Shown here in pieces: positions 50,873 to 58,762 of a stretch of 64,000 nt of DNA. The notes beneath the pieces were generated by a model that made no database searches, was not told the origin of the DNA, and saw nothing but the letters and a program-made list of their open reading frames with translations. The position numbers were made by a program, and so were the translations under genes. Numbering within the stretch: the stretch's first letter is position 1; every line of letters starts with the position of its first letter. The stretch comes from Bradyrhizobium sp. AUGA SZCCT0158 (lineage in GTDB: Bacteria; Pseudomonadota; Alphaproteobacteria; Rhizobiales; Xanthobacteraceae): assembly GCF_018130065.1 (NCBI RefSeq), contig NZ_JAFCME010000005.1:186001-250000 (forward strand). Reading direction: 5' to 3'.

Positions 50873-50899
50873 CGTTACATGCGTTACATAGATGTCATC
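50873..50899. promoter_or_regulatory. Three 9-bp direct repeats upstream of the alkaline phosphatase gene
   Basis: CGTTACATG, CGTTACATA and GATGTCATC lie head to tail 86 bp before the phosphatase start. They resemble the TGTCAT half of a Pho box, but the 9-bp period differs from the usual 11-bp spacing. Confidence 0.3.
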
Positions 50900-50984
50900 C
50901 GGGGTGGATAGAACGGGTCACCTTCCTTCTTGCTGAGCAATGGCTGTCGCTGTCCCGCAGGCAAGCACGCGCGGAGCTGAGATT

Positions 50985-52742
50985 TTGATCAAGCCAGTCA
51001 CCATCATCACTCTCGCCGCCGTGCTCTCGGCATCGCCGGTTGTCGCCCAAACAGTCTATCCGATCGACCGCGCCGAAATTCTCTCCGGCGCGCGGTTCGA
51101 CTTCAAGGTCGAATTCCCTGACCGGGTCGATCAGGCGAAACTGAAGGTAACGGTCAACGGCGAGGACCATGCCGCCGTGTTCGGCCGGGCCGCAACGTTT
51201 ATCGAGCGTGAGGACGGCAGGGACCAATCCGCGCTGATGCTTCGCGATGTCGAGCTGGCAAAACCCGGGCCGTTCGCCGTCGAGGTCAATGACGGCACGA
51301 AGAGCCGCAAGGTGACGTGGACGGTCTACGACACCGGGCCGCGCAAGGCGAAGAACGTGATCCTGTTCATCGGCGACGGGATGTCGCCCGCCCATCGCGT
51401 CGGGGCGCGGCTGCTGTCCAAGGGCATTGCGGAGGGCAAGAGCCTCGGCAAGCTTGCGATGGACGACATGCCGCATACGGCGCTGGTGGCGACCGCCGGC
51501 TCGGATTCGATCATCACCGATTCGGCAAACTCGGCCAGCGCCTATTCCACCGGCCACAAGAGCGCGGTCAACGCGATGGGCGTCTATGCGGACCGCACCA
51601 GAGACGCGTTCGACGATCCCAGGGTCGAAACCATCACGAGCCTTGCCAGGCGCCGGCTCAAGATGAGCATCGGTATCGTGACCACCACCGAAGTCGAGGA
51701 CGCCACGCCGGCGGCGATGGTGGCGCATACGCGCCGCCGGGCTGCCTACGATGAGATTGTCGAGCAGCTTTTCGCGGCAAGGCCCGACGTGTTGCTGGGC
51801 GGCGGCAGCGCGAACTTCCTGCCGAAGTCTGCGGCCGGATCCAAACGCAAGGACGAGGTCGATTATATCGCCCGGTTCCGCGAGGGCGGCTATGCCCTGG
51901 CGACGACCGCGGGCGAACTCAATGCGCTGGCGGCCAAACCCGAGACGCGCCAGTTGCTCGGGTTGTTTGCCACGGGAAATATGGACGGGGCGCTGGATCG
52001 CAAATTCCTCAAGGGCGGCGGCGTCAAGAAATTTCCCGAGCAGCCCGATCTGACCGAGCAGCTCCAGGCCGCGCTGAACGTGCTGTCGAAAAACGAGGCC
52101 GGCTTCTTCCTGATGGTGGAATCCGGATTGATCGACAAATACGCGCATGCCCTCGACTTTGACCGCGCCGTCTACGACACCATCATGCTCGACAATGCGG
52201 TGCGCCTCGCCCGCGACTGGGCGAGCAAGCGCGGCGACGACACCCTGATCCTGGTGACGCCGGACCATAACCACCCCAACGCACTGGTCGGCACCATCAA
52301 TCACGACATGAGCACGACGTCGGAAGCGCCGATGCGCGAGCGCGTCGGCGTCTACGACAAGGCCGGCTTCCCGAATTACCCGGCGCCCGATGCCGACGGC
52401 TATCCGTCGCGCGTCGACGTCAGCCGGCGGCTTGCCATCTTCTCGGCCAGCCTGCCCGACCATTACGAGACCTTCCGCCCCAAACTCGACGGCCCTAACG
52501 ACCCGACCATGAAGGGAGACGATGACGGAACCTTCAAGGCCAACGAAAAGTACAAGGGCGTTCCCGGCGCCGTGCTGCGGCCCGGCAATCTGCCGGCGAT
52601 GATGAACGCCAGCGTGCATTCCGGCGAAGACGTCATCCTGACCGCGACCGGGCCCGGCAGCGAACGGGTCAAGGGTTCGATGGACAATACGGAAGTCTTC
52701 CGAGTGATGGTCGACGCGCTGGGGCTCGCCGCAGCGAAATAG
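50985..52742 (+). CDS. PhoA-type alkaline phosphatase, exported
   Basis: 585 residues from TTG 50985, which has GGAG 8 bases upstream and puts a clean signal peptide (IKPVTIITLAAVLSASPVVAQ) at the start; the ATG at 50940 adds 15 odd residues. Motifs are VILFIGDGMSPAHRVG (metal Asp), the nucleophile region ITDSANSASAYSTGHKSAV and a late LVTPDHNHPNALVG (metal Asp/His). It releases phosphate from monoesters in the periplasm. The N-terminal 100 residues form a beta domain (VTVNGEDHAAVFG). Control by phosphate is plausible but unproven. Confidence 0.92.
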   Translation: MIKPVTIITLAAVLSASPVVAQTVYPIDRAEILSGARFDFKVEFPDRVDQAKLKVTVNGEDHAAVFGRAATFIEREDGRDQSALMLRDVELAKPGPFAVEVNDGTKSRKVTWTVYDTGPRKAKNVILFIGDGMSPAHRVGARLLSKGIAEGKSLGKLAMDDMPHTALVATAGSDSIITDSANSASAYSTGHKSAVNAMGVYADRTRDAFDDPRVETITSLARRRLKMSIGIVTTTEVEDATPAAMVAHTRRRAAYDEIVEQLFAARPDVLLGGGSANFLPKSAAGSKRKDEVDYIARFREGGYALATTAGELNALAAKPETRQLLGLFATGNMDGALDRKFLKGGGVKKFPEQPDLTEQLQAALNVLSKNEAGFFLMVESGLIDKYAHALDFDRAVYDTIMLDNAVRLARDWASKRGDDTLILVTPDHNHPNALVGTINHDMSTTSEAPMRERVGVYDKAGFPNYPAPDADGYPSRVDVSRRLAIFSASLPDHYETFRPKLDGPNDPTMKGDDDGTFKANEKYKGVPGAVLRPGNLPAMMNASVHSGEDVILTATGPGSERVKGSMDNTEVFRVMVDALGLAAAK

Positions 52743-52764
52743 AATCTGATAATCGGAGCGCGCG

Positions 52765-53385
52765 TCAGGACAGCGATGGAGCTGAGAAAATCAGCTTCAC
52801 GCAGCTTCGAAAGATCAGGATCTGCCGTTCCAGCCGGCTCGGATCGTTCAGCGTTTTCGACATGATGATCGCACCATCGACAATGCAGGACATCATGTCG
52901 GCGAGATCGTCGAGATCGATCGGCTCCCGCGGTGGATGGACGGCGGCGATGCCGTCGAGGATGTGGCGGAAGCGCGCGTTCCAGTCGCGCACCGACTGTG
53001 CGGTGAGCTCGCGCACCTCGCGGTCGAACAGCCGCTCCTGATAGCAGACGCTGGCTATCAGGCAGCCGGGATGCCCGTTCGGCAGATCGGCCATCACTTC
53101 GGCGAGCAGCTTCAGCGAGATCAGGAACGCCTGCAGCGGATCGTCCGAGAGCTGCCGGCCGCGCGCGAAGATGTCGTCGAACAGCTGGTCGTTGGTCTTG
53201 ACGTAGCGGCGCAGCATTTCGCGCGCGAGCGCATTTTTGTCCTTGAAGTGATAAAAGAAACCGCTCTTGGTGAGGCCGGCCTCCGCGATCACTTCGTCGA
53301 TCGAGGTGGCGCCAAATCCCTTCGCGAGCACGGCCGCTTCCGCGATCTCGAGAATTCGCTCGCGCGTCGCTTCGCCTTTTCCCAT
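52765..53385 (-). CDS. TetR-family transcription regulator
   Basis: 206 residues. The N-terminal HTH is of the TetR type: TRERILEIAEAAVLAKGFGATSIDEVIAEAGLTKSGFFYHFKDKNALAREML. The C-terminal domain contains GCLIASVCYQE, as in members binding lipophilic ligands. A GGAGA site precedes the ATG. An imperfect palindrome (53399-53421) lies 14 bp upstream, in the divergent gap to the methyltransferase gene; it is a likely operator, and the methyltransferase gene a likely target. Confidence 0.93.
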   Translation of the reverse strand: MGKGEATRERILEIAEAAVLAKGFGATSIDEVIAEAGLTKSGFFYHFKDKNALAREMLRRYVKTNDQLFDDIFARGRQLSDDPLQAFLISLKLLAEVMADLPNGHPGCLIASVCYQERLFDREVRELTAQSVRDWNARFRHILDGIAAVHPPREPIDLDDLADMMSCIVDGAIIMSKTLNDPSRLERQILIFRSCVKLIFSAPSLS

Positions 53386-53398
53386 CGCGTGTCTCCAG

Positions 53399-53421
53399 AA
53401 ACTGTACTTGCGGTACGGTTT
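53399..53421. promoter_or_regulatory. Likely TetR operator (AAACTGTAC-N5-GTACGGTTT)
   Basis: 9-bp arms with one mismatch around TTGCG. It sits 14 bp upstream of the tetR start in the divergent gap, typical of an autoregulatory operator. Confidence 0.5.
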
Positions 53422-53562
53422 TGACTCCGCGTGCCGGCGCCGCGATTTTGCGCGCGCCGCGCAACCGTCTGATTTCCTAGCATTTTACAGCCCGACATTC
53501 AGCCGCACCACGAGCCGCCTAGGAAACCGCGACACTATGCGGCACCAGTTCCGCCAGACCAG

Positions 53563-53598
53563 GGCGCGCCGCGCCAGACCTATCAACAGCGCCTTTTT
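53563..53598 (+). promoter_or_regulatory. Possible attenuator before the methyltransferase gene
   Basis: GGCGC (53563-53567) can pair with the near GCGCC (53571-53575) or with a later GCGCC (53589-53593) followed by TTTTT (53594-53598). The T-run ends 19 bases before the ATG at 53618. Upstream lies a further inverted pair TTTCCTAG / CTAGGAAA (about 53472 and 53518). This is the form of a leader with alternative hairpins. Confidence 0.3.
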
Positions 53599-53617
53599 GC
53601 CGATTGGAGATATTGCA

Positions 53618-54574
53618 ATGACAAAATATCGAACCGATCTGCCGCAACGCCGCGGCGGCATTTTCCTCACCGATGGCGGCATGGAAACGACGCTGATCTT
53701 CCATGAAGGGATTGATCTGCCCCACTTCGCCGCCTTCGTGCTGCTCGACAGCGCGGAAGGCCGCGGCACGCTGAAGCGATACTACCAGGCCTATATGGCG
53801 GTCGCGCGCGATCATGGCGTTGGCTTTGTGCTGGACAGCCCGACATGGCGGGCCAACCCCGATTGGGGCGCCAAGCTCGGGTACGATGCCGCGGCACTCC
53901 AGGCGATCAACATTCGCGGGATCGGGTTGCTCGAGGAGCTGCGCACCGAATGGGAAAAGCCGATGACGCCCTGCGTCGTCAGCGGCGCCATCGGCCCGCG
54001 CGGCGACGGGTACAAGGCCGGCCACATGGATGCGGCCGAAGCCGAGGCCTATCATGGCGCACAGATCGCCGCCTTCGTCGAAGGCGGCGCCGACATGGTG
54101 ACGGCCTATACGCTCAACACCATCAATGAAGCGATCGGCATCGCGCGTGCGGCCAGGGCGCAGCAGATTCCGGCGGTGATCTCGTTCACGGTGGAAACCG
54201 ACGGCCGTCTGGTCAACGGGGAGACGTTGCGCGAAGCGATCGAGGCGGTGGATCGCGCGACCCAAGATTCGGTCGAATACTTCCTGGTCAATTGCGCGCA
54301 TCCGACGCATTTCGAACATGCGCTGAAGGCCGACGAGGCCTGGGTCAAGCGTATCCATGGCGTCAGAGCCAATGCATCGGCCAAGAGCCATACTGAGCTG
54401 GATGAGTCTGCAACGCTCGATGCAGGCGATCCGCAGGATCTCGGCCGGCGCTATTCGAATCTCAGGCGCTCATTTCCGGCGATGCGCATTCTGGGCGGCT
54501 GTTGCGGCACCGACCACCGTCACGTGGCGGCGATCTGTGACGCCTGTCTGCCGCCGCGGGCGCTCAGCGCCTGA
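53618..54574 (+). CDS. Homocysteine S-methyltransferase family protein
   Basis: 318 residues from ATG 53618 with a GGAGA site; the longer frame to 53267 overlaps tetR and is not expected. The family start is GGIFLTDGGMETTLIFHEGIDLPHFAAF, with VVSGAIGPRGDGY. The zinc ligands are in VNCAHPTHF and LGGCCGTDHRHVAAI. Members transfer methyl from S-methylmethionine or betaine to homocysteine. The leader shows attenuator-like structures and a divergent TetR gene, so regulation is likely. A bidirectional terminator follows. Confidence 0.92.
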   Translation: MTKYRTDLPQRRGGIFLTDGGMETTLIFHEGIDLPHFAAFVLLDSAEGRGTLKRYYQAYMAVARDHGVGFVLDSPTWRANPDWGAKLGYDAAALQAINIRGIGLLEELRTEWEKPMTPCVVSGAIGPRGDGYKAGHMDAAEAEAYHGAQIAAFVEGGADMVTAYTLNTINEAIGIARAARAQQIPAVISFTVETDGRLVNGETLREAIEAVDRATQDSVEYFLVNCAHPTHFEHALKADEAWVKRIHGVRANASAKSHTELDESATLDAGDPQDLGRRYSNLRRSFPAMRILGGCCGTDHRHVAAICDACLPPRALSA

Positions 54575-54585
54575 CACAAAAAAAT

Positions 54586-54608
54586 GGCCGGGATTGCTCC
54601 CGGCCTTT
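54586..54608. terminator. Bidirectional terminator between the methyltransferase and OmpA genes
   Basis: GGCCGGGA (54586-54593) and TCCCGGCC (54598-54605) form an 8-bp stem with a 4-base loop. It is flanked by a run of A (54578-54584) and TTT, so it works in both directions. Confidence 0.85.
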
Positions 54609-54627
54609 CATATGGTGCTGACCGATC

Positions 54628-56790
54628 TCAGCGGCGCGGCGGCGCGGTGCCGGGCGGGGGCGGCGGCAGCGCCGCCTGACCGCCATTGAGCAGCGGGGTG
54701 ATGCGGCGGACCGTGACGCGCCGGTTGATCTCGCTCGGTCCGTCCGTCTGCTCCTTCGGATACTGCTCGCCGTAACCCTGCGAGGTCAGGTTCTCCGCGG
54801 GCACGCCGAACTGCTGCGTCAGCAGCGTTGCGGCGGATTCTGCGCGGCGGTCCGACAGCGAGAGATTGTCGACGTCGGAGCCCACCCTGTCGGTGTGCCC
54901 TTCGATCAGGAACACCTCGCGCGGGTTGGCCTGGATCGCCCGGTTGAGGCCGTCGGCGATCGCCTGCAGCTTCGCCGTCTGGTCCGGCGGGATTTCCCAC
55001 GAACCGGTGGCGAAGTTGATGGTATTGACGTCAATGCTCGGCATCTGCATCCGGACATTGGGGCTGTAGCGGATTTCGTCGAGCGAGTAGCGCCGGTCGA
55101 TCCGTTGCACCGGCGGCGCCACCATCGTGTCATAGATCACTTCCGGGGTCGCTTCGTCCGCGCTGACGATGTAGCGGTCGTAGGGCATGCTGACCACTGG
55201 CGGCGGCAGGTCGACATAGAAGCCACCGACCGCGCGCGGATCGCGGTAGCTGTTGTCGATGATGATGATCTCGCGGCCCCGTTCGTCGCGGCGGATGCGG
55301 CGCAGCAGCCGTCCGTCACTGCCGACCACGGTGATGATCCGGCTGCCGTCCGGCCGGATCACGACGGTGCGGGTTTCGCCGCCGACGGTCTCGGTCTGGA
55401 TGTCACGGGCACCATAACGGAAGCGATAGAGATCGTTGCCGCGGACGTATTGCTGGCCGCTCGGGTCGCGGATGATGATCCGGTCCGGCTCGGTGTAGAT
55501 GGTGCGGCCGCCTTCGATGGTTTCTCGCCGCTGGTTGCGGTAGTCGGCGATGGTCGCGCCGACCACGGCGCCTGCCACAACGCCCGCGCCGATGGCGAGC
55601 GGCGTCATGTTTTCCCGCCGCGGCGGTGGCGGTGGCGGCAGTTGCGTTGTGACCGTGGGTGCGGCCCGGAAGGCCGGTGCAACCGTCGGCGGAGCATTTT
55701 GTGATCTGCCGGGCGGTGCTGTTGCGGCTGCCGATCCAGGGACGGTACTTGGGGCCGGAGCGCCGGCGGGAGGCGCGGGCGGAACGGCCGGGCGTCCCTG
55801 CTGGCCGGGCGGCGGAGGCGTGGGCGCGCCAGCCGCTGGCGCTCCGGCTGATGATGGAGGTGCACCCGCAGGCGGCGCCGTTCCGGCGGCCGGCGGTGCG
55901 CCAGCAGGCGGTGTCGTTCCGGCAGCCGGCGGTGCGCCGGGTGGCTGACCGGGGCGTGGCGGCTGACCGCCCGGAGGTGTCGTCGTCGCGCCACCCGCGG
56001 CGGGCGGCGTTGTTGCGCCAGGACGCGAGGGCGCTGTCGGTGCTGCGCCGGCAGGAGGTGTCGAAGGCGCTCCCGCGGCCGGAGGCGCGGTTGGCGATGG
56101 TGTAGCGGTTGGCGCTGGCGTAGGGGCTGCGGCCGGCGCTCCCGGCACACGCTTGGTGTCAGCCGGCGGCGCGCCCGCGCCCGGGCGTGCGCCGGGTGTC
56201 GTCGTTGTGCTGCCCGCAGCGGGCGGCGATGCGGTCGGCGCAGGCGTAGGGGTTGCTGCCGGCGGAGGCGGCGTACGCGCGGGCGGAGCTGCAGCAGGCG
56301 GCGGCGTTGGCGTCGGACGCGCGGGCGGAGCCGCAGCCGGCGGCGGCGTTGGTGTCGGACGCGCGGGTGGAGCTGCAGCCGGCGGCGGCGTTGGGCGCGG
56401 AGGCGGTGCAGCGGCGGGCGGTGCCGGTGGCTTCGGCGCAGCCGCCGGGGGCGGCGCGGGAGGAGGTGTCGGCCGCGGCGGCGGCGCGGCAGCGGGTGGT
56501 GCCGGCGGCGGTGCGGGACGCGGCGGAGGCGCCGCAGCAGGCGGGGGAGCCGGCGGCGGTGCCGGGCGCGGAGGCGGAGCCGCAGCTGGTGGCGGCGCGG
56601 GCGGAGTCGGTGGCTTCGCGGCTGGCGGCGGCGCGGCCTTTGGCGGCGCCTTGGGCTTTCCGTCGGGACCGAGTTCTTCCCTGGCCTGTGCGACGACCAG
56701 CGGCGCATTTTGCGCATGCGACGCGGATGTCGCGATCTGCGTCACCGTCAGAGCGGTCGTGGCAAGCAGCACGATGCGAAGGTTTGTCAT
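54628..56790 (-). CDS. OmpA-family protein with a long proline/alanine-rich region
   Basis: 720 residues from ATG 56790-56788. A signal peptide (VLLATTALTVTQIATSASHAQ) is followed by about 350 residues almost wholly of Pro, Ala, Gly and Thr in repeats such as PPPAAAPPPRP. A conserved middle part follows (NRTGTRGYGARDIQTETVGG-like, EGGRTIYTEPDRIIIRD, RFRYGARDIQTETVGGETRTVVIRPDGSRI). The C-terminus is the OmpA peptidoglycan-binding domain (INFATGSWEIPPDQTAKLQAIADGL, EGHTDRVGSDVDNLSLSDRRAESA, YGEQYPKE). It probably links outer membrane and peptidoglycan, with the proline-rich part as a spacer. Confidence 0.88.
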   Translation of the reverse strand: MTNLRIVLLATTALTVTQIATSASHAQNAPLVVAQAREELGPDGKPKAPPKAAPPPAAKPPTPPAPPPAAAPPPRPAPPPAPPPAAAPPPRPAPPPAPPAAAPPPRPTPPPAPPPAAAPKPPAPPAAAPPPRPTPPPAAAPPARPTPTPPPAAAPPARPTPTPPPAAAPPARTPPPPAATPTPAPTASPPAAGSTTTTPGARPGAGAPPADTKRVPGAPAAAPTPAPTATPSPTAPPAAGAPSTPPAGAAPTAPSRPGATTPPAAGGATTTPPGGQPPRPGQPPGAPPAAGTTPPAGAPPAAGTAPPAGAPPSSAGAPAAGAPTPPPPGQQGRPAVPPAPPAGAPAPSTVPGSAAATAPPGRSQNAPPTVAPAFRAAPTVTTQLPPPPPPRRENMTPLAIGAGVVAGAVVGATIADYRNQRRETIEGGRTIYTEPDRIIIRDPSGQQYVRGNDLYRFRYGARDIQTETVGGETRTVVIRPDGSRIITVVGSDGRLLRRIRRDERGREIIIIDNSYRDPRAVGGFYVDLPPPVVSMPYDRYIVSADEATPEVIYDTMVAPPVQRIDRRYSLDEIRYSPNVRMQMPSIDVNTINFATGSWEIPPDQTAKLQAIADGLNRAIQANPREVFLIEGHTDRVGSDVDNLSLSDRRAESAATLLTQQFGVPAENLTSQGYGEQYPKEQTDGPSEINRRVTVRRITPLLNGGQAALPPPPPGTAPPRR

Positions 56791-56972
56791 GATGTTCTTG
56801 GTCCCTGGAAAGGTTCTGGCAGCAGAGGAATCGTTTGGCGGGTCGATCAACGGCTAATCGTTAGGCCGGATTGTGGCGGGCTGGAAAGCGCGAATGCCTT
56901 TTATTTCGAGGGCGCAACGGGTTGCATGCGCAATTGTTCATTGCGTATTCAGGCGGCGCTTTCAGATCAAAG

Positions 56973-57209
56973 TCAAATTCCTCCCTGTGGCCGATCTGTG
57001 GCCGGATTGGGCGTCGAGGGCCCGTTCGGCCCGCGCACAGGCAGTTCATCCGGCGTCTTGCCCGGCAACTCCTGCGGCGGCGGCGGCGCGCCGGGCTCGC
57101 GCATCGGTGGCGGCACCTCCGGACGGGGATTGCCCGGAGGATCTTCGCGCGGTGGCTCGGTTGGTTTTCCCGGCGTAGGCGGCGGGATTTCGGGAGGTTC
57201 TATCGGCAT
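56973..57209 (-). CDS. Short proline-rich protein
   Basis: 78 residues, about one third proline (MPIEPPEIPPPTPGKPTEPP at the start, GPNGPSTPNPATD near the end). No signal peptide and no ordered domain is visible. Proline-rich short proteins of this type occur in several Bradyrhizobium genomes. It lies 182 bp upstream of the OmpA-type gene on the same strand. The start lacks a clear ribosome site. Confidence 0.5.
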   Translation of the reverse strand: MPIEPPEIPPPTPGKPTEPPREDPPGNPRPEVPPPMREPGAPPPPQELPGKTPDELPVRGPNGPSTPNPATDRPQGGI

Positions 57210-57268
57210 CCTCGATAACGGAACGGACGCCGTGAGGTTCCCGAAGCGAGCCTGACGGAACCGATCAT

Positions 57269-57302
57269 CCCGGTGCGTCAGTCACCCCGGTGCGTCAGTC
57301 AC
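57269..57302. repeat. Perfect 17-bp tandem duplication at the VOC gene end
   Basis: CCCGGTGCGTCAGTCAC occurs twice without a gap (57269-57285, 57286-57302). The second copy contains the stop codon of the VOC gene (minus strand, 57295-57297). Confidence 0.85.
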
Positions 57303-57684
57303 CCGCCGTGTGGCAGACCGCCTCGATGTTGTGGCCGTCGGGGTCGAGCACGAAGGCGCCGTAATAGTTCGGATGATAATGCGCACGAATTCCGGGCGGG
57401 CCATTGTCGCGCCCGCCGGCAGCCAACGCGGCGTTGTAGAAGGCATCGACGGTGGCGCGGTCCTTGGCGAGGATCGCGACATGCAGCGGCTTGTTCAAGC
57501 CGCCTTCGCCGCCGATCCAGAAATCCGGCTTGCCGCCAGCGCCGAAGCCGGCGGCGGGATCATGGCCGGTCTGCTCCTGCGTCACTTCCATGACCAGCAC
57601 ATAGTCGAGCGGCGCCAGCGCCTTCACATAGAACGCCTTGGCGCGCTCATAATCCGAAACCGGAAAACCGATATGGTCGATCAT
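57295..57684 (-). CDS. VOC-superfamily (glyoxalase-like) protein
   Basis: 129 residues. One glyoxalase/bleomycin resistance fold: MIDHIGFPVSDYERAKAFYVKALAPLDY with the metal-site His, PDFWIGGEG, LHVAILAKDRATVDAFYNAALAAGG and YYGAFVLDPDGHNIEAVCH. Dimers bind a divalent metal. The substrate is unknown. The gene ends in the 17-bp duplication. Confidence 0.92.
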   Translation of the reverse strand: MIDHIGFPVSDYERAKAFYVKALAPLDYVLVMEVTQEQTGHDPAAGFGAGGKPDFWIGGEGGLNKPLHVAILAKDRATVDAFYNAALAAGGRDNGPPGIRAHYHPNYYGAFVLDPDGHNIEAVCHTAGD

Positions 57685-57715
57685 CGAACTCTCCCTTGGT
57701 TAGAAGATGGTCGGT

Positions 57716-58576
57716 TCAGCCGCGCACCAGCAGCGTATTGCTGCGGGTCTTGCCGGTTTCGGCATAGCCTCGCGCGCGCATGTCGGCGATACAGTCATTC
57801 TGCCATTCATTCGATGACAAATGTTCGATCACCACCGCGCGCGGCCATAGCGATTGCGGCGCGTCCCTGAAGAAGCCGGTCAATACGCGGTCTTCAAAGC
57901 CTTCAACGTCGATCTTCAGCGCATCGGCATGCGAGACGCCGGCTTCGTCGAGGATGCGTTGCAGCCGCAGCGACGGCACCTTGATCGCCTTGGCTGAGGC
58001 CTGCCCCGACACGATATGGCTGGCGCCGAGATTGTCGCCATCGGTCTCGATCATCAGTTCGCCATCGGCGGGACCGGCGGCGGCGGCGACCAGTCTGGTT
58101 TGGGTAAAGCCCGAGGCGGCGTTGTTGAAGGCGAGCCTTGCATGCGTGACCGGATGCGGCTCGATTGCGACCACCTTGCCGCTGGCGCCGACATGGCGCG
58201 CCAGCGCAAGCGCATAGGTGCCGACATTGGCGCCGACATCGACGAACACGCCGCCAACAGGCGTATGCGCGCGCAAGAAATCCAGCTCCTCGATGTTGTA
58301 GTCCGGATTGAACAGCGCGCCGCGCTCGGTCGCGCTGGCCTGGTGATAGAAACGAAACGATGCGCCCTGATAGCGCACGTCCACCGGCCCCGCGCGAAAA
58401 AGATTGACCAGCCGCGACAGCATCGGCCGGAACGCGCCGCGCTTCAGCCGCGAGCGGTGCGCCAGCGCAATGATCGCGGCCTGCGCAGCATTCGGTGCGA
58501 ACGCGCCGAACGGCGCGGGCGTGGGGTCGTTGTCGGGCTTCAAACGGATATCCTCGGTGGAAAGCGGCGCATGCAT
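57716..58576 (-). CDS. FkbM-family SAM-dependent methyltransferase
   Basis: 286 residues from ATG 58576-58574; TTG at 58600 would extend it slightly. SAM motif I is VFVDVGANVGTYALALARHVG, followed by VVAIEPHPVTHARLAFN. The late motif KIDVEGFEDRVLTGFF is typical of FkbM (Methyltransf_21), with VVIEHLSSNEW. The family methylates hydroxyls of sugars or polyketides; here perhaps surface polysaccharide. It is followed by the VOC gene on the same strand. Confidence 0.92.
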   Translation of the reverse strand: MHAPLSTEDIRLKPDNDPTPAPFGAFAPNAAQAAIIALAHRSRLKRGAFRPMLSRLVNLFRAGPVDVRYQGASFRFYHQASATERGALFNPDYNIEELDFLRAHTPVGGVFVDVGANVGTYALALARHVGASGKVVAIEPHPVTHARLAFNNAASGFTQTRLVAAAAGPADGELMIETDGDNLGASHIVSGQASAKAIKVPSLRLQRILDEAGVSHADALKIDVEGFEDRVLTGFFRDAPQSLWPRAVVIEHLSSNEWQNDCIADMRARGYAETGKTRSNTLLVRG

Positions 58577-58610
58577 AGCCGGTTTTGCTGGCAAGGCCAA
58601 CGACGCTTCT

Positions 58611-58757
58611 CTTCCCCTCTCCCCTTGTGGGAGAGGGTGGCTTCGCGCAGCGAAGACGGGTGAGGGGTTCTCTCCTCACGGTAAGATTTCGATGTGAGGA
58701 TAGAGACCCCTCATCCGGCGCTACGCGCCACCTTCTCCCACAAGGGGAGAAGGGAAG
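58611..58757. repeat. Interspersed inverted repeat (CTTCCCCTCTCCCCTTGTGG type)
   Basis: Starts CTTCCCCTCTCCCCTTGTGG and ends CCACAAGGGGAGAAGGGAAG, near complements, with inner AGGGGTCTC/GAGAACCCCT-like halves. It lies between the FkbM and ABC transporter genes. Confidence 0.8.
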
Positions 58758-58762
58758 AAATA

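Noticed and set aside
50873..50899. Canonical Pho box before the alkaline phosphatase
   Set aside because: Repeat period is 9 bp rather than 11 bp and only one unit has TGTCAT; kept only as a weak regulatory candidate.
50895..52619. 574-residue minus-strand frame opposite the alkaline phosphatase
   Set aside because: It has no domain signature and mirrors the phosphatase gene, whose metal and nucleophile motifs are intact.
53460..53617. SAM-II or other known SAM riboswitch before the homocysteine methyltransferase
   Set aside because: The conserved core sequences of the known classes are not visible; only generic competing hairpins are seen, reported as a low-confidence attenuator.
56153..56857. 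Gly/Ala-rich plus-strand frame
   Set aside because: It is the antisense reading of the proline-rich part of the OmpA gene; proline codons read as glycine on the other strand.
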